Shown here piece after piece: positions 53,868 to 61,428 of a stretch of DNA of 64,000 bases. The DNA comes from JAJRQY01 sp965224435. Lineage in GTDB: Bacteria; Actinomycetota; Acidimicrobiia; Acidimicrobiales; SZUA-35. Each line of letters starts with the position of its first letter. Within the stretch, counting starts at the first letter, position 1. The position numbers and the translations under genes are program-made. Location: contig OZ245048.1 of assembly GCA_965224435.1 (NCBI GenBank), forward strand, positions 1 to 64,000, written 5' to 3'. The notes beneath the pieces are model-generated. The model searched no databases, was not told the DNA's origin, and saw nothing but the letters and a program-made list of their open reading frames with translations.

Positions 53868-54452
53868 CTATGCGCACCCGCAGGCATCGTTCGGTGTGTA
53901 ATCGTCAATCGCTCCGGACCCAGACAGGGTTACGGTGCAGCAGGACCGTAGCTGTTGACCCAGTTTGACCCGACCGCGCTGAACTCGAGACTTCATTCCC
54001 GAAACCGAAATGCCAGCGGATCTTGCTGCCGCCGCATTCGTCAAACCTTCAAGATCAACGAGGGTCAATGCATCCCGGTACTTATCGGGGAGTTGGGTGA
54101 TTAGGGGCCGCAGACATTGGGCCAACTCCTGGGTCGCGGCGTTGGGTTCGTTGGAGTCCAGGTCGCGTTCGTCGACCTGGTCAGGACTGAGCTGGTCGAC
54201 CTGGCGACGGGTTCGGTAGTGATCGATGGTTGCGTTGCGAGCGGCCCGGTAGAGCCAGGCTTGAGGATTGAGAATCTCAACCGAGTCAGTTCGCTGCAAT
54301 TTCTCCAACACGTCCTGCACAATGTCTTCTGCCACTCGGTTGCTCTCAACCCTGCGGCGAACAAAACTGACGAGTTCGGCGGTTGTGGTGGCCCATGCGC
54401 TGCTGAGAACTCTGGTCACACCTTGTTGACTGGTTGCCGTTGACGCTGGCAC
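53868..54452 (-). CDS. SigZ-like ECF sigma factor with cysteine-rich C-terminus
   Basis: 194 residues from GTG 54452, chosen because AAGGGAG lies 6 nt upstream; the frame is open to a TTG at 54548. Region 2 reads VSFVRRRVESNRVAEDIVQDVLEKL and LNPQAWLYRAARNATIDHYR. Region 4 has LPDKYRDALTLVDLEGLTNAAAARSAGISVSGMKSRV. The end, RSCCTVTLSGSG and NDACGCA, supplies four Cys, a hallmark of SigZ-type sigma factors that may sense metals directly; no anti-sigma gene is adjacent. It is divergent from the CadI/ArsI gene. Confidence 0.85.
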   Translation of the reverse strand: MPASTATSQQGVTRVLSSAWATTTAELVSFVRRRVESNRVAEDIVQDVLEKLQRTDSVEILNPQAWLYRAARNATIDHYRTRRQVDQLSPDQVDERDLDSNEPNAATQELAQCLRPLITQLPDKYRDALTLVDLEGLTNAAAARSAGISVSGMKSRVQRGRVKLGQQLRSCCTVTLSGSGAIDDYTPNDACGCA

Positions 54453-54595
54453 TGGCTGCTCCCTTGGAAGGAATTGATGGTGTCCTCGTAGCTGACGATG
54501 AACGAACCCAATGGACGCATTTTGGCCTGGACCTGCATCCTTTGACAACCGAGTTCGTCATGAAGGGCAACCAACCTTCACCAAGGAGAAAACCA

Positions 54596-55090
54596 ATGAG
54601 CAGCAGCCGTCTACAACTCGCCCTCAACGTCACTGACGTCGAGTCAGCAACCAAGTTCTATAGCCAACTCTTCGACACCGAACCAAACAAGGTGCGGCCT
54701 GGCTATGCCAACTTTGCCATCGCGGACCCGCCACTCAAGCTGGTTCTGCTCGAGAACCAGGACTCTGATGGAGCCCTCAATCACCTCGGTGTCGAACTTG
54801 TCGACAGCGCGGCGGTGGAGGCAGCGACCGCTTCATTTACCGAGCGAGGACTGACGACCAAGATCTCGAACCAGGAGGCTTGTTGCCACGCCATCCAGGA
54901 CAAGGTCTATGTACAGGCTCCAGAAGTACCGATCGGGATGTGGGAGTTCTACACCGTCTTGGACGAAACTCCGGACAACGCCACCAACGATGATGGGGTG
55001 TGCTGTGCCGGGTTCGGAGATGACCAGTCCAGCGCTATGACCAGCAGAGCCCCTGATGGGGAGACTGTTTCCTCTGGGTGTGGCTGCTGA
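54596..55090 (+). CDS. ArsI/CadI-family metalloenzyme (VOC fold)
   Basis: 164 residues from ATG 54596 (AAGGAG 8 nt upstream). The VOC/glyoxalase fold is shown by LQLALNVTDVESATKFYSQLF, RPGYANFAIADPPLKLVLLE, NHLGVELVDS and QEACCHAIQDKVYVQAPE, the last with the vicinal Cys pair typical of ArsI/CadI C-As lyase and cadmium-induced proteins. The tail contains CC and ends CGC. It is divergent from the SigZ-like sigma gene, which is therefore a candidate activator. Confidence 0.88.
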   Translation: MSSSRLQLALNVTDVESATKFYSQLFDTEPNKVRPGYANFAIADPPLKLVLLENQDSDGALNHLGVELVDSAAVEAATASFTERGLTTKISNQEACCHAIQDKVYVQAPEVPIGMWEFYTVLDETPDNATNDDGVCCAGFGDDQSSAMTSRAPDGETVSSGCGC

Positions 55091-55193
55091 TCGAGTCCAA
55101 AAGGCGGCTGCCAAGAGTTGCGGCCAAGACTCCACTGGAACACGAAGAGAGGTTCGCGCAACACCTTCGGCGAACCATCCACAGATGACGGTC

Positions 55194-55922
55194 CTAGGCG
55201 AGCAGCGATTGTCCGATCAGGCGGATCGCCATCACGGTGAGCACGCCTTTGAATAGGAGGTTGAGGTGTTGATCACTCACTATTCCGAGGAGACGAGTTC
55301 CGATCCAGCTTCCGACAGTGACTCCCACGGCCCCAGTTGTGATGACGGCAATATGGTCGGAAATGACGAAGTCATCCAGGGCGAAGGCGGCGACCTTGGA
55401 GGCGTGGGCGACCACCTGGGACGAAGCAGCCGTGGCGACGTAGGCGGCGTGGCTGGCGGTGACCGCCTTGAAGAAGGGTGAGGTGAACGGACCGCTGACC
55501 CCGATGGTGGTGTTGAGGAAACCGGAGGCAGCACCTACTCCAATGAGTGCCTGATCGGGCAGTGTGTCGCCCTGGTGCCATTTCAATAGCCCTGGTCGCC
55601 AGGCGACGATCAGTACGAAGACTCCAATGATGAGGCGGGTGGCTTGCTCGGGCATCGAGGTGGCGACGGCGACGCCAACAATGCTGGCGGGAAAGAGAAG
55701 TAGCGACGACCAGCCGACGGCTCGCCAGTTGATGTTCTGGCGGAGAAACGCTGCTCGTGAGCCATTGGAGATGAGCTGGATTCCACCGTGAATTGGGATG
55801 GCGGTGGAGGGGGCGAAGAATTGGAGGAGGACAACAAGAAGAATGACTCCGCCACCAAGTCCGGCGAGCGCGCTGAGGATCGAGGTGGCGACGGCGACAA
55901 CGCCGATGATGATCAGATCCAT
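55194..55922 (-). CDS. TSUP-family (TauE/SafE) sulfite or organoanion exporter
   Basis: 242 residues, almost entirely hydrophobic, with about eight predicted helices in two repeats (SALAGLGGGVILLVVLLQFF and LIGVGAASGFLNTTIGVSGP, both with the family's Gly-rich turn). The first ATG gives a clean membrane start MDLIIIGVVAVA. The family exports sulfite, sulfoacetate or similar anions. It lies near the CadI and SigZ-like genes, convergent with CadI, and might be part of a detoxification group; the substrate is not predictable. Confidence 0.88.
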   Translation of the reverse strand: MDLIIIGVVAVATSILSALAGLGGGVILLVVLLQFFAPSTAIPIHGGIQLISNGSRAAFLRQNINWRAVGWSSLLLFPASIVGVAVATSMPEQATRLIIGVFVLIVAWRPGLLKWHQGDTLPDQALIGVGAASGFLNTTIGVSGPFTSPFFKAVTASHAAYVATAASSQVVAHASKVAAFALDDFVISDHIAVITTGAVGVTVGSWIGTRLLGIVSDQHLNLLFKGVLTVMAIRLIGQSLLA

Positions 55923-55967
55923 ACGTAGAATCTACCGACAGTCACCTAGCTAATACAAGTCTAAGAC

Positions 55968-56537
55968 ATGTTGGACAGGCGTCAGGTCATGATCTATGGT
56001 TCAGACGTGGCGCGTTCTCTTCGACTGTTCAGCTTATTGCTCATTGGGCTTGGTTTTGTGATCGGGATCTATCCAATGATCTCAGTCTCCCGTCTCAGTG
56101 ATCAGGTCTTGGGGGAGTTGCCAGATGTGGCCGGAATCGAGACTGTCGACACCCGTCATCGATTGACATCCCTCGTCGACGACGACTTCATCGTGGCCGA
56201 GCGTCGCTACGAAGGGATGAGCGGTGACGCGCTGCTAGAGGCTCTCGGCGAAGATGGGTTTGAGAGAACCACAGCGTTGGGGCGTAGTTGGATGTATCGA
56301 GAATGCTGTGGCGCCTACGATGCCATGTTGGTTGGCATCCAGGAGGTGGACGGCTCGGCCGTGGCGCTGGTGACCGCGACTGACGGTGATGTGCGAGGGT
56401 CTTGGCTGCCATTGCTCGTGATTGGCTTTCTGCTCATTGGCTTGGGAGTTGCCATCAACGCAAGAGCCCGCCGCACGCCACAGAACGAGGACAACGAAGC
56501 GACCTCTCGGCAAGTGGTTTCAGCGGGAGCCCCTTAG
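55968..56537 (+). CDS. Hypothetical membrane protein with two transmembrane helices
   Basis: 189 residues (or 182 if ATG 55989 is used). A helix at about 19-40 (LFSLLLIGLGFVIGIYPMI) and another at about 147-165 (PLLVIGFLLIGLGVAINAR) flank a roughly 100-residue extracytoplasmic domain with a Cys pair (MYRECCGAYDAML). It is divergent from the TSUP gene. I do not recognise a family. Confidence 0.6.
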   Translation: MLDRRQVMIYGSDVARSLRLFSLLLIGLGFVIGIYPMISVSRLSDQVLGELPDVAGIETVDTRHRLTSLVDDDFIVAERRYEGMSGDALLEALGEDGFERTTALGRSWMYRECCGAYDAMLVGIQEVDGSAVALVTATDGDVRGSWLPLLVIGFLLIGLGVAINARARRTPQNEDNEATSRQVVSAGAP

Positions 56538-56610
56538 TAGGTAGAGCGCAGCGCTGCCAAGCTGAAGATTCGGGTTTTGACCCTCAAGTGATTGTTATTG
56601 AAGCAAACGC

Positions 56611-56661
56611 TTGACTCAAATCAATATCAGCCATACTCTAATTGAAATGAAACGTTCGTTT
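56611..56661 (+). promoter_or_regulatory. Putative promoter and operator upstream of the tetR-like gene
   Basis: A TTGACT hexamer at 56611-56616 is spaced 17 bp from TACTCT, within an AT-rich stretch. Just downstream, AAACG-TT-CGTTT at 56650-56661 is an inverted repeat that may be the regulator's operator. The remaining sequence to 56839 has no supported gene other than a possible 5' extension of tetR. Confidence 0.4.
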
Positions 56662-56839
56662 ACTAAACTTGGAACCTATCTACGAAGCCAGCGGCTTACT
56701 TCACCGTCTTTCGTCGCAAGCGCTTTCATGGCCTTCTGTACCGGCTGAAGCCACAGACCCATCCACCACGCGGTGCCGTCGCATCTGTTCCGGTGACGAT
56801 CGGGAGCCGCCAGGCCGCGTGACCCCTACGATCAACACG

Positions 56840-57478
56840 ATGAAGGACAATGCTGTGGTCAAGCCGAAGGGTAGAACACGCGGCCGCGGAGGCGACCCCG
56901 ATCGAACCAAGGTCGAGCTGATGGATGCCGCGTTCGCCACCTTGAAAGAAGACGGTCTGGGCGGAGCAACGACCCGAAACATTGCTGGTCGAGCCAACTG
57001 CAACCAGGCCAGCATCTACTACCACTTCGACAATGTCGAGACCCTTTTGGTTCGGACCTTGCACCGCAGCAGCGAGGCCCGGCTTGCGCGTTACCAGGAA
57101 GCGCTTGAGGGGGTCAATGATCCACAGACGGTGCTGAAGACGGTCGCCGACCTCTATGTCGAAGATCGAGCATCAGGCCACCTGGAAGTATTGGCGGAAT
57201 TGCTTGGGGGAGTGACGGCCAGCCCAACCCTGCGTCAGGGAATCGTTGCTGCAACTGACCCTTGGCTTGGGTTTGTTGAATCCAAAATTCGAGAGACAAC
57301 CGCTTCGCTTCCGTTCGGTTCGGCGCTTCCAGCAAACGACATTGCCGACCTCATCTTTTCGCTGGTTGTTGGTGTTGAGATGCGAACCAAGCTCGATGGG
57401 CATTCTGATCGATCCGACAGGCTCTTCCAGCTGGCTTCCCTCGCCGCGGGGTTCCTGCCGACTGAGGCGACAACCTGA
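56840..57478 (+). CDS. TetR-family transcriptional regulator
   Basis: 212 residues from ATG 56840 (MKDNAVVKPKG); GTG 56819 or a longer 5' extension are possible. The HTH reads LGGATTRNIAGRANCNQASIYYHFDNVETLLV, preceded by a basic arm (RTRGRGGDPDRTK). The C-terminal domain (SGHLEVLAELLGGVTASPTLRQGI) is of the TetR_C type with unknown ligand. No target gene is obvious; it precedes the toxin-antitoxin pair on the same strand with a separate promoter. Confidence 0.82.
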   Translation: MKDNAVVKPKGRTRGRGGDPDRTKVELMDAAFATLKEDGLGGATTRNIAGRANCNQASIYYHFDNVETLLVRTLHRSSEARLARYQEALEGVNDPQTVLKTVADLYVEDRASGHLEVLAELLGGVTASPTLRQGIVAATDPWLGFVESKIRETTASLPFGSALPANDIADLIFSLVVGVEMRTKLDGHSDRSDRLFQLASLAAGFLPTEATT

Positions 57479-57544
57479 GGAAACACACAAATAGCAGATG
57501 AGGTCCGCCTCTCCTCGAAACACAAAGTGTACAAAGCGTGCCGT

Positions 57545-57564
57545 ATTGTACTATCATGTACAAT
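57545..57564. promoter_or_regulatory. Palindromic operator of the Phd/PIN module
   Basis: Two 7-bp arms, ATTGTAC (57545-57551) and GTACAAT (57558-57564), around TATCAT, directly before the antitoxin ATG. A further TGTACA lies at 57528-57533. Phd-type antitoxins bind such repeats to repress their own operon. Confidence 0.65.
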
Positions 57565-57867
57565 ATGGCAGTTTCCATTTCAGTCAGCAAGGCTCGATCA
57601 GAATTACCAAGAATTCTGGGACTGATTCAAGATGGTGAGGAAGTCACGCTCACGCGGCACGGCCAGGCGGTTGCGGTCGTGGTCAGGCCAGACACATTGA
57701 GGGTCCGTCGCACCAGTGAGGTTGACGCTGTTGCTCAGAAGCTTGCGTCGTCGCTGAATTTGGCGGCAGGTGTTCCGCTGGATGACGTCCCCCTTGCTGA
57801 CTCCGCCGGTGAAGCAGAACTCTTGGAAGAGTTGGCGAGCAATCGGTCGAATCGAGCCGATCGGTAG
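57565..57867 (+). CDS. Phd/YefM-family antitoxin
   Basis: 100 residues from ATG 57565; an in-frame ATG at 57556 would lie inside the operator. The Phd/YefM N-terminus is clear: SISVSKARSELPRILGLIQDGEEVTLTRHGQAVAVVV. The C-terminus would wrap the toxin. It ends one base before the PIN toxin gene, in operon. It is expected to neutralise the toxin and, with it, repress transcription. Confidence 0.85.
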   Translation: MAVSISVSKARSELPRILGLIQDGEEVTLTRHGQAVAVVVRPDTLRVRRTSEVDAVAQKLASSLNLAAGVPLDDVPLADSAGEAELLEELASNRSNRADR

Positions 57868-58275
57868 ATGGACTGTTTCGACGCTGATGTTTTGATCTAC
57901 GCGATTGTTGATGGCCACGTCCTTGGACAGCGGGTCCGCCAGTTGTTTTTGGACGCCGAACGAACTGATGAGCAGGTCGGGATTGGGTCAGTCGTTCTCA
58001 TTCCGGAGTTACTCACAAAGCCGACCCGGACGAACAACTCCGAGCAGCTTGATGCCCTCGTATCCCTCCTCAGCCGGATTGATCTGCTGCCGGTTGACAA
58101 AGCAACGACGTACTTAGCGGTAGCTCTTGGATCAAAGTACGGTCTACGGGCCCCCGACTCAATCCACCTCGCAACTGGGGTGAAGGCCGGTGCTGACCGT
58201 TTCATCACCAACAACAGCAAGGACTTTACTTCTGAGATTTCTGAGATTCAGATCGTGAATCCAGCTTCTCTCTGA
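57868..58275 (+). CDS. PIN-domain (VapC-like) toxin
   Basis: 135 residues. Acidic catalytic residues fit the PIN pattern: Asp5/Asp7 (FDADVLIYAI), Glu47 (LIPELLTK), Asp97 (RAPDSIHLAT) and Asp110 (GADRFITNNSKDF). PIN toxins are Mg-dependent ribonucleases cutting tRNA or rRNA. It starts immediately after the antitoxin stop. Length and motif spacing are typical. The pair sits in the accessory half of the window. Confidence 0.85.
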   Translation: MDCFDADVLIYAIVDGHVLGQRVRQLFLDAERTDEQVGIGSVVLIPELLTKPTRTNNSEQLDALVSLLSRIDLLPVDKATTYLAVALGSKYGLRAPDSIHLATGVKAGADRFITNNSKDFTSEISEIQIVNPASL

Positions 58276-58485
58276 GGTAGGTCAATCTCTCCGGAGCTGG
58301 CGGGTTTGGTTGCCGCGACCTTGCGGGGTTCTAATGGTTGACCGACTATGGGGTCGTCGTAGTTTCCGCTGCCCTTGGTGAAGGGGTCTGCAGATAGACG
58401 TGCACCCATGGCTCTCCGCTGGCTCTGCCGATGAGCCACCATTAGGCCACACATTGAAGACGCGATCGCCTAGGGTTCAGGACTC

Positions 58486-60261
58486 ATGTCCAGCTCACTA
58501 ATTCTCGCTGCTGAACCTCTATCCGTTACCAGCGCGGTTGCGGTCATTGTTGGTGTCGGCATGGCCTGTTTGTGGCTGGCTCCACGACTCAAGATCCCGT
58601 CAATCCTGCTCTTGCTACCAGCCGGCGTCATTGCCGGACCAGTACTCGGCATCCTCAACCCAGACGAGCAGTTCGGTGACGTGCTGTTCCCCCTCGTCTC
58701 CTTGGGCGTTGGCATCTTGTTGTTTGAAGGTGGCCTCGGCCTACGTTTTGACAAGGTAGGTGGAGTGCAAAGTGTGGTGGGGCGCCTGGTCAGTGTTGGC
58801 GCCCTCATCACCTGGGTCATTGCTGGGGTCACCGTGTGGCAACTCTTCGAGCTACGCCGCGCCACTGCCGCCCTCATCGGCGCCCTACTCGTTGTGTCGG
58901 GCCCAACCGTGGTGCAACCCCTGCTTCGGCTGGCCAAACCCCGCCCTTCGGTGGCCGAGGTTTTGCGTTGGGAGGGCATCGTCATTGATCCCATTGGCGC
59001 CACTCTGGGAGTGGTCACCCTGGACGCTCTGCTGGAAGGAGCCAGCCCAGGACGGGCCGCGACCTCCATTGCCTTGACGTTAGGAGCCGGTGCGATCGTC
59101 GGTGGAGGACTGGGCATGCTCTTGGCCTGGGCCCTTGGCAACCATTGGGTCCCCGATCACCTTCACAACCCGGTTGCCTTGGCCACCGCCATTGGTGCCT
59201 TCGCTATTGCGAACACCGTTGCCCCCGAAGCCGGGCTGATGGCCACTACCGCGCTCGGCTTGGTATTAGCCAACCAGCGCCGGGCGCCCTCGCGCCACAT
59301 TCGCGAATTCGAAGAAGAACTCAGCCTGCTGGTGCTTGGTGGCCTGTTCATGATCCTGGGTGCCAGGGTCGACTTGGACGAGATGGTCGAAGTCCTTCCC
59401 AAGGCCGTCATCCTCACCCTGGTCTTGATCCTGATCGCCCGTCCCCTTGCTGTTGCCGCCTCCACCTTTCACTCAGCTCTTACCCTTCGAGAACGAGCCA
59501 TGTTGGCCTTTGTCGCCCCCCGTGGCATCGTGGCCGCCGCCGTGTCAGCCGTTTTTGCCCTGGAAATTGAGCACAAGGGCCAGGAACCAGGACCGATTGT
59601 CTCCATCACCTTCTCGGTGATCGTGTTGACCGTGGTCTTCTACGGTTTCGCCGCTGTTCCCGCCGCACGCTTCCTCAAGGTTGCCCGACCACCTCAACGT
59701 GCTGTCGCCATCGTCGGCGCTGAACCCTGGCATCTGCGGCTGGCCGAGCAACTGCAAGACGGTGGCGTGCCGATCATGCTGTTCACCGACCAGGTTCGCG
59801 AGCGGGAACGCGCCCAAGAGCGAGCCTTACTGGTCTTCTGGGGCGAGCTACAGAACGAAGACGTAGAAGAAGCGGCAGAAGCACTGGGCATCCGAACCGT
59901 CCTGGTTCTGACCGATCGCACCGAGTTGGCCACTGCGGTCGTGTCCAGTCTCGGACCTCTGGTTGGCCGGGCCAACGTCTACTCCTTGGGTGTTGGCCGA
60001 GGGCTGGAAGGCGCCGGAGTGAGCTCAGCCATGGCCATTCGCGGTGTGTTCCGAACCGATGAGCTGGACAAAAAAGCCACCAGCGCCCTGCAAAGGGGTG
60101 GAACCTTTCACACCATCGAAGGAACCGAGAGGCGAGTTGATGATCTCGTTGTTGCCGCTATCCAAGGCGACATCGCTCCAACCGTTTCTTTCGACCGAAC
60201 TGTAGGAGATCGGCTGCTTGTCTTGCGCCCCGCGAAGTCGGAGTCCACGACATCCCTATAA
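58486..60261 (+). CDS. Cation:proton antiporter (CPA2-type) with TrkA-N domain
   Basis: 591 residues. About twelve helices fill residues 10-400, with GIPSILLLLPAGVIAGP-like and VSLGVGILLFEGGLGLRFDKVGG segments and the NAD-like acidic pair of the CPA exchangers in VVSGPTVVQPLL. The C-terminal 190 residues form an RCK/TrkA-N-like Rossmann domain (AVAIVGAEPWHLRLAEQLQ, VLVLTDRTELATAVVSSLG). The family exchanges Na or K for protons and is gated by nucleotides. Stand-alone gene. Confidence 0.88.
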   Translation: MSSSLILAAEPLSVTSAVAVIVGVGMACLWLAPRLKIPSILLLLPAGVIAGPVLGILNPDEQFGDVLFPLVSLGVGILLFEGGLGLRFDKVGGVQSVVGRLVSVGALITWVIAGVTVWQLFELRRATAALIGALLVVSGPTVVQPLLRLAKPRPSVAEVLRWEGIVIDPIGATLGVVTLDALLEGASPGRAATSIALTLGAGAIVGGGLGMLLAWALGNHWVPDHLHNPVALATAIGAFAIANTVAPEAGLMATTALGLVLANQRRAPSRHIREFEEELSLLVLGGLFMILGARVDLDEMVEVLPKAVILTLVLILIARPLAVAASTFHSALTLRERAMLAFVAPRGIVAAAVSAVFALEIEHKGQEPGPIVSITFSVIVLTVVFYGFAAVPAARFLKVARPPQRAVAIVGAEPWHLRLAEQLQDGGVPIMLFTDQVRERERAQERALLVFWGELQNEDVEEAAEALGIRTVLVLTDRTELATAVVSSLGPLVGRANVYSLGVGRGLEGAGVSSAMAIRGVFRTDELDKKATSALQRGGTFHTIEGTERRVDDLVVAAIQGDIAPTVSFDRTVGDRLLVLRPAKSESTTSL

Positions 60262-60317
60262 GCAATGGATCGCGATGCCGATGGCCGCCGGCAGCGAAAC
60301 TCTCCTAGGGTGAGAAG

Positions 60318-60599
60318 ATGAGGCCCTTGCAAGCAGTCCGTTCGTTGTTTGGACGGCGCTATGACCGCTCCAAAGTTTCGGAAAACACCCAGCGCATGGC
60401 GGAGGCTTCGGCTGTTCTCAATGAGATGCGGGGTGAGCGCATCTCTGCACAACCTCCCGAGAACGGCCCATCTGCAACAGACAACATTGCTGAGGCCATC
60501 AAGGACTATGGCGGAGGCCTGCCTGGCGGTCGGACCGGTGCCTTGAAAGATGTCGCCAAGAGTTATCGAGCCACCAAGAAACGACGAAGCGGGGAATGA
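60318..60599 (+). CDS. Small hypothetical protein
   Basis: 93 residues, very basic at both ends (MRPLQAVRSLFGRRYDRSK and YRATKKRRSGE), with no hydrophobic segment. GGGTGAGAAG precedes the ATG. It lies between the antiporter and the thioredoxin-like gene on the same strand. No family recognised; the codon pattern is reasonable, but the evidence is limited. Confidence 0.5.
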   Translation: MRPLQAVRSLFGRRYDRSKVSENTQRMAEASAVLNEMRGERISAQPPENGPSATDNIAEAIKDYGGGLPGGRTGALKDVAKSYRATKKRRSGE

Positions 60600-60678
60600 A
60601 GGATGGCATTGATGAGTTCAGAGGATGGTAAGAAGATGCGCGCCTGCTCGCCAGACCCGAAGGGCTAGTGTTTCACCC

Positions 60679-61275
60679 ATGAACTTTCCATCCACCAAGA
60701 CATCACTGAGGGCATTCGGCCTTTTGATGTCTGCGGCCCTTCTAGCTGGCGCTTGTGGTTCTGACCCGCAAACGGCAGAGCCGGGAGCGGCTGCTCCACT
60801 GTCGACCCAGGCGGACGATGCAGCGACCCCAGGTGGGGATTCTTCGGCACCAGATGAAGAAGAGCCCCAGGCTGGCTCGACCGAAGTCTTGGCCACCATC
60901 AGTGGCGGCCAGATCGACTTCGGAGCCCTTGAGGGACAAGATGCCTTGCTCTGGTTCTGGGCCCCGTGGTGACCTACTTGTCAACGTGAAGCCCCTGCGG
61001 TCGCAGAGGTACAAGCAAAATACGGTTCCGACATCATGGTTATTGGCGTCGCAGGCAAGGGCGATGATGCGTCCTATGAATCCTTCGTCGCCACCGGTGG
61101 TGTTGACGGCTTCGAGCACGGTATTGATACCACTGGCGGAGTGTGGCTGGCCTATGGCGTGTCAACCCAACCAGCTGTTGTCTTTCTCAATGACGACGGA
61201 ACCTTCACTACCCACAACGGTGCCATTGGCATTGATGGTCTGACCGAGGGTGTTGAAGCCCTACTCGCTGGCTAG
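60679..61275 (+). CDS. Thioredoxin-fold (TlpA/DsbE-like) lipoprotein with in-frame UGA, probable selenoprotein
   Basis: 198 residues if UGA at 60970-60972 is read as selenocysteine. A lipoprotein signal ends in the lipobox LAGAC (Cys at about residue 28), then an acidic linker, then a TlpA/Mpt53-like domain: LLWFWAPW-U98-PTC101-QREAP, continuing in frame with DIMVIGVAGKGDD, the cis-Pro strand STQPAVVFLNDDG and a final helix to 61275. UGA replaces the first Cys of WCxxC exactly and is the only interruption. A SECIS-like hairpin follows. An extracytoplasmic thiol/selenol oxidoreductase is expected. Alternatives: a nonsense mutation or a base error. Confidence 0.75.
60977..61015 (+). promoter_or_regulatory. 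SECIS-like hairpin after the in-frame UGA
   Basis: Lower stem CUUGU (60977-60981) with ACAAG (61011-61015). Upper stem CC-C-CUGC (60992-60998) with GCAG-A-GG (61003-61009), containing one C-A mismatch. Apical loop GGUC (60999-61002), beginning with G. The loop starts 26 nt after the UGA, inside the 16-37 nt window known for bacterial SECIS, and GGUC recalls the E. coli fdhF loop. Confidence 0.65.
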
Positions 61276-61286
61276 TCAAGTTCGAC

Positions 61287-61319
61287 GTTGCCCGACTAGC
61301 TCAACGCTGGTCGGGTAAC
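61287..61319 (+). terminator. Terminator hairpin after the thioredoxin-like gene
   Basis: GTTGCCCGAC (61287-61296) pairs with GTCGGGTAAC (61310-61319) with one mismatch, extended by AGC/GCT. It is followed by a T-rich GATCATTCTTTCT. It lies 11 bp after the stop, which supports translation running through to 61275. Confidence 0.75.
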
Positions 61320-61428
61320 GATCATTCTTTCTCGCGAGTTTGCGACAAGGCCTGTTTGGAGACCAGTGTGGGTGTGTTCTTCACCGCTCCGATGCTGCGA
61401 AGGACTTTGAAGCATTCTGGGAGAAACC

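Noticed and set aside
58248..58454. 68-codon minus-strand ORF after the PIN toxin gene
   Set aside because: No family match and no ribosome binding site; overlaps the end of the toxin gene. Possibly a gene remnant, but unsupported.
60625..60972. Reading the thioredoxin-like gene as a truncated 115-codon ORF or simple pseudogene
   Set aside because: Homology continues in the same frame past the single UGA to a natural stop and terminator, and the UGA lies at the catalytic Cys codon. Selenocysteine is the better explanation, though not proven.
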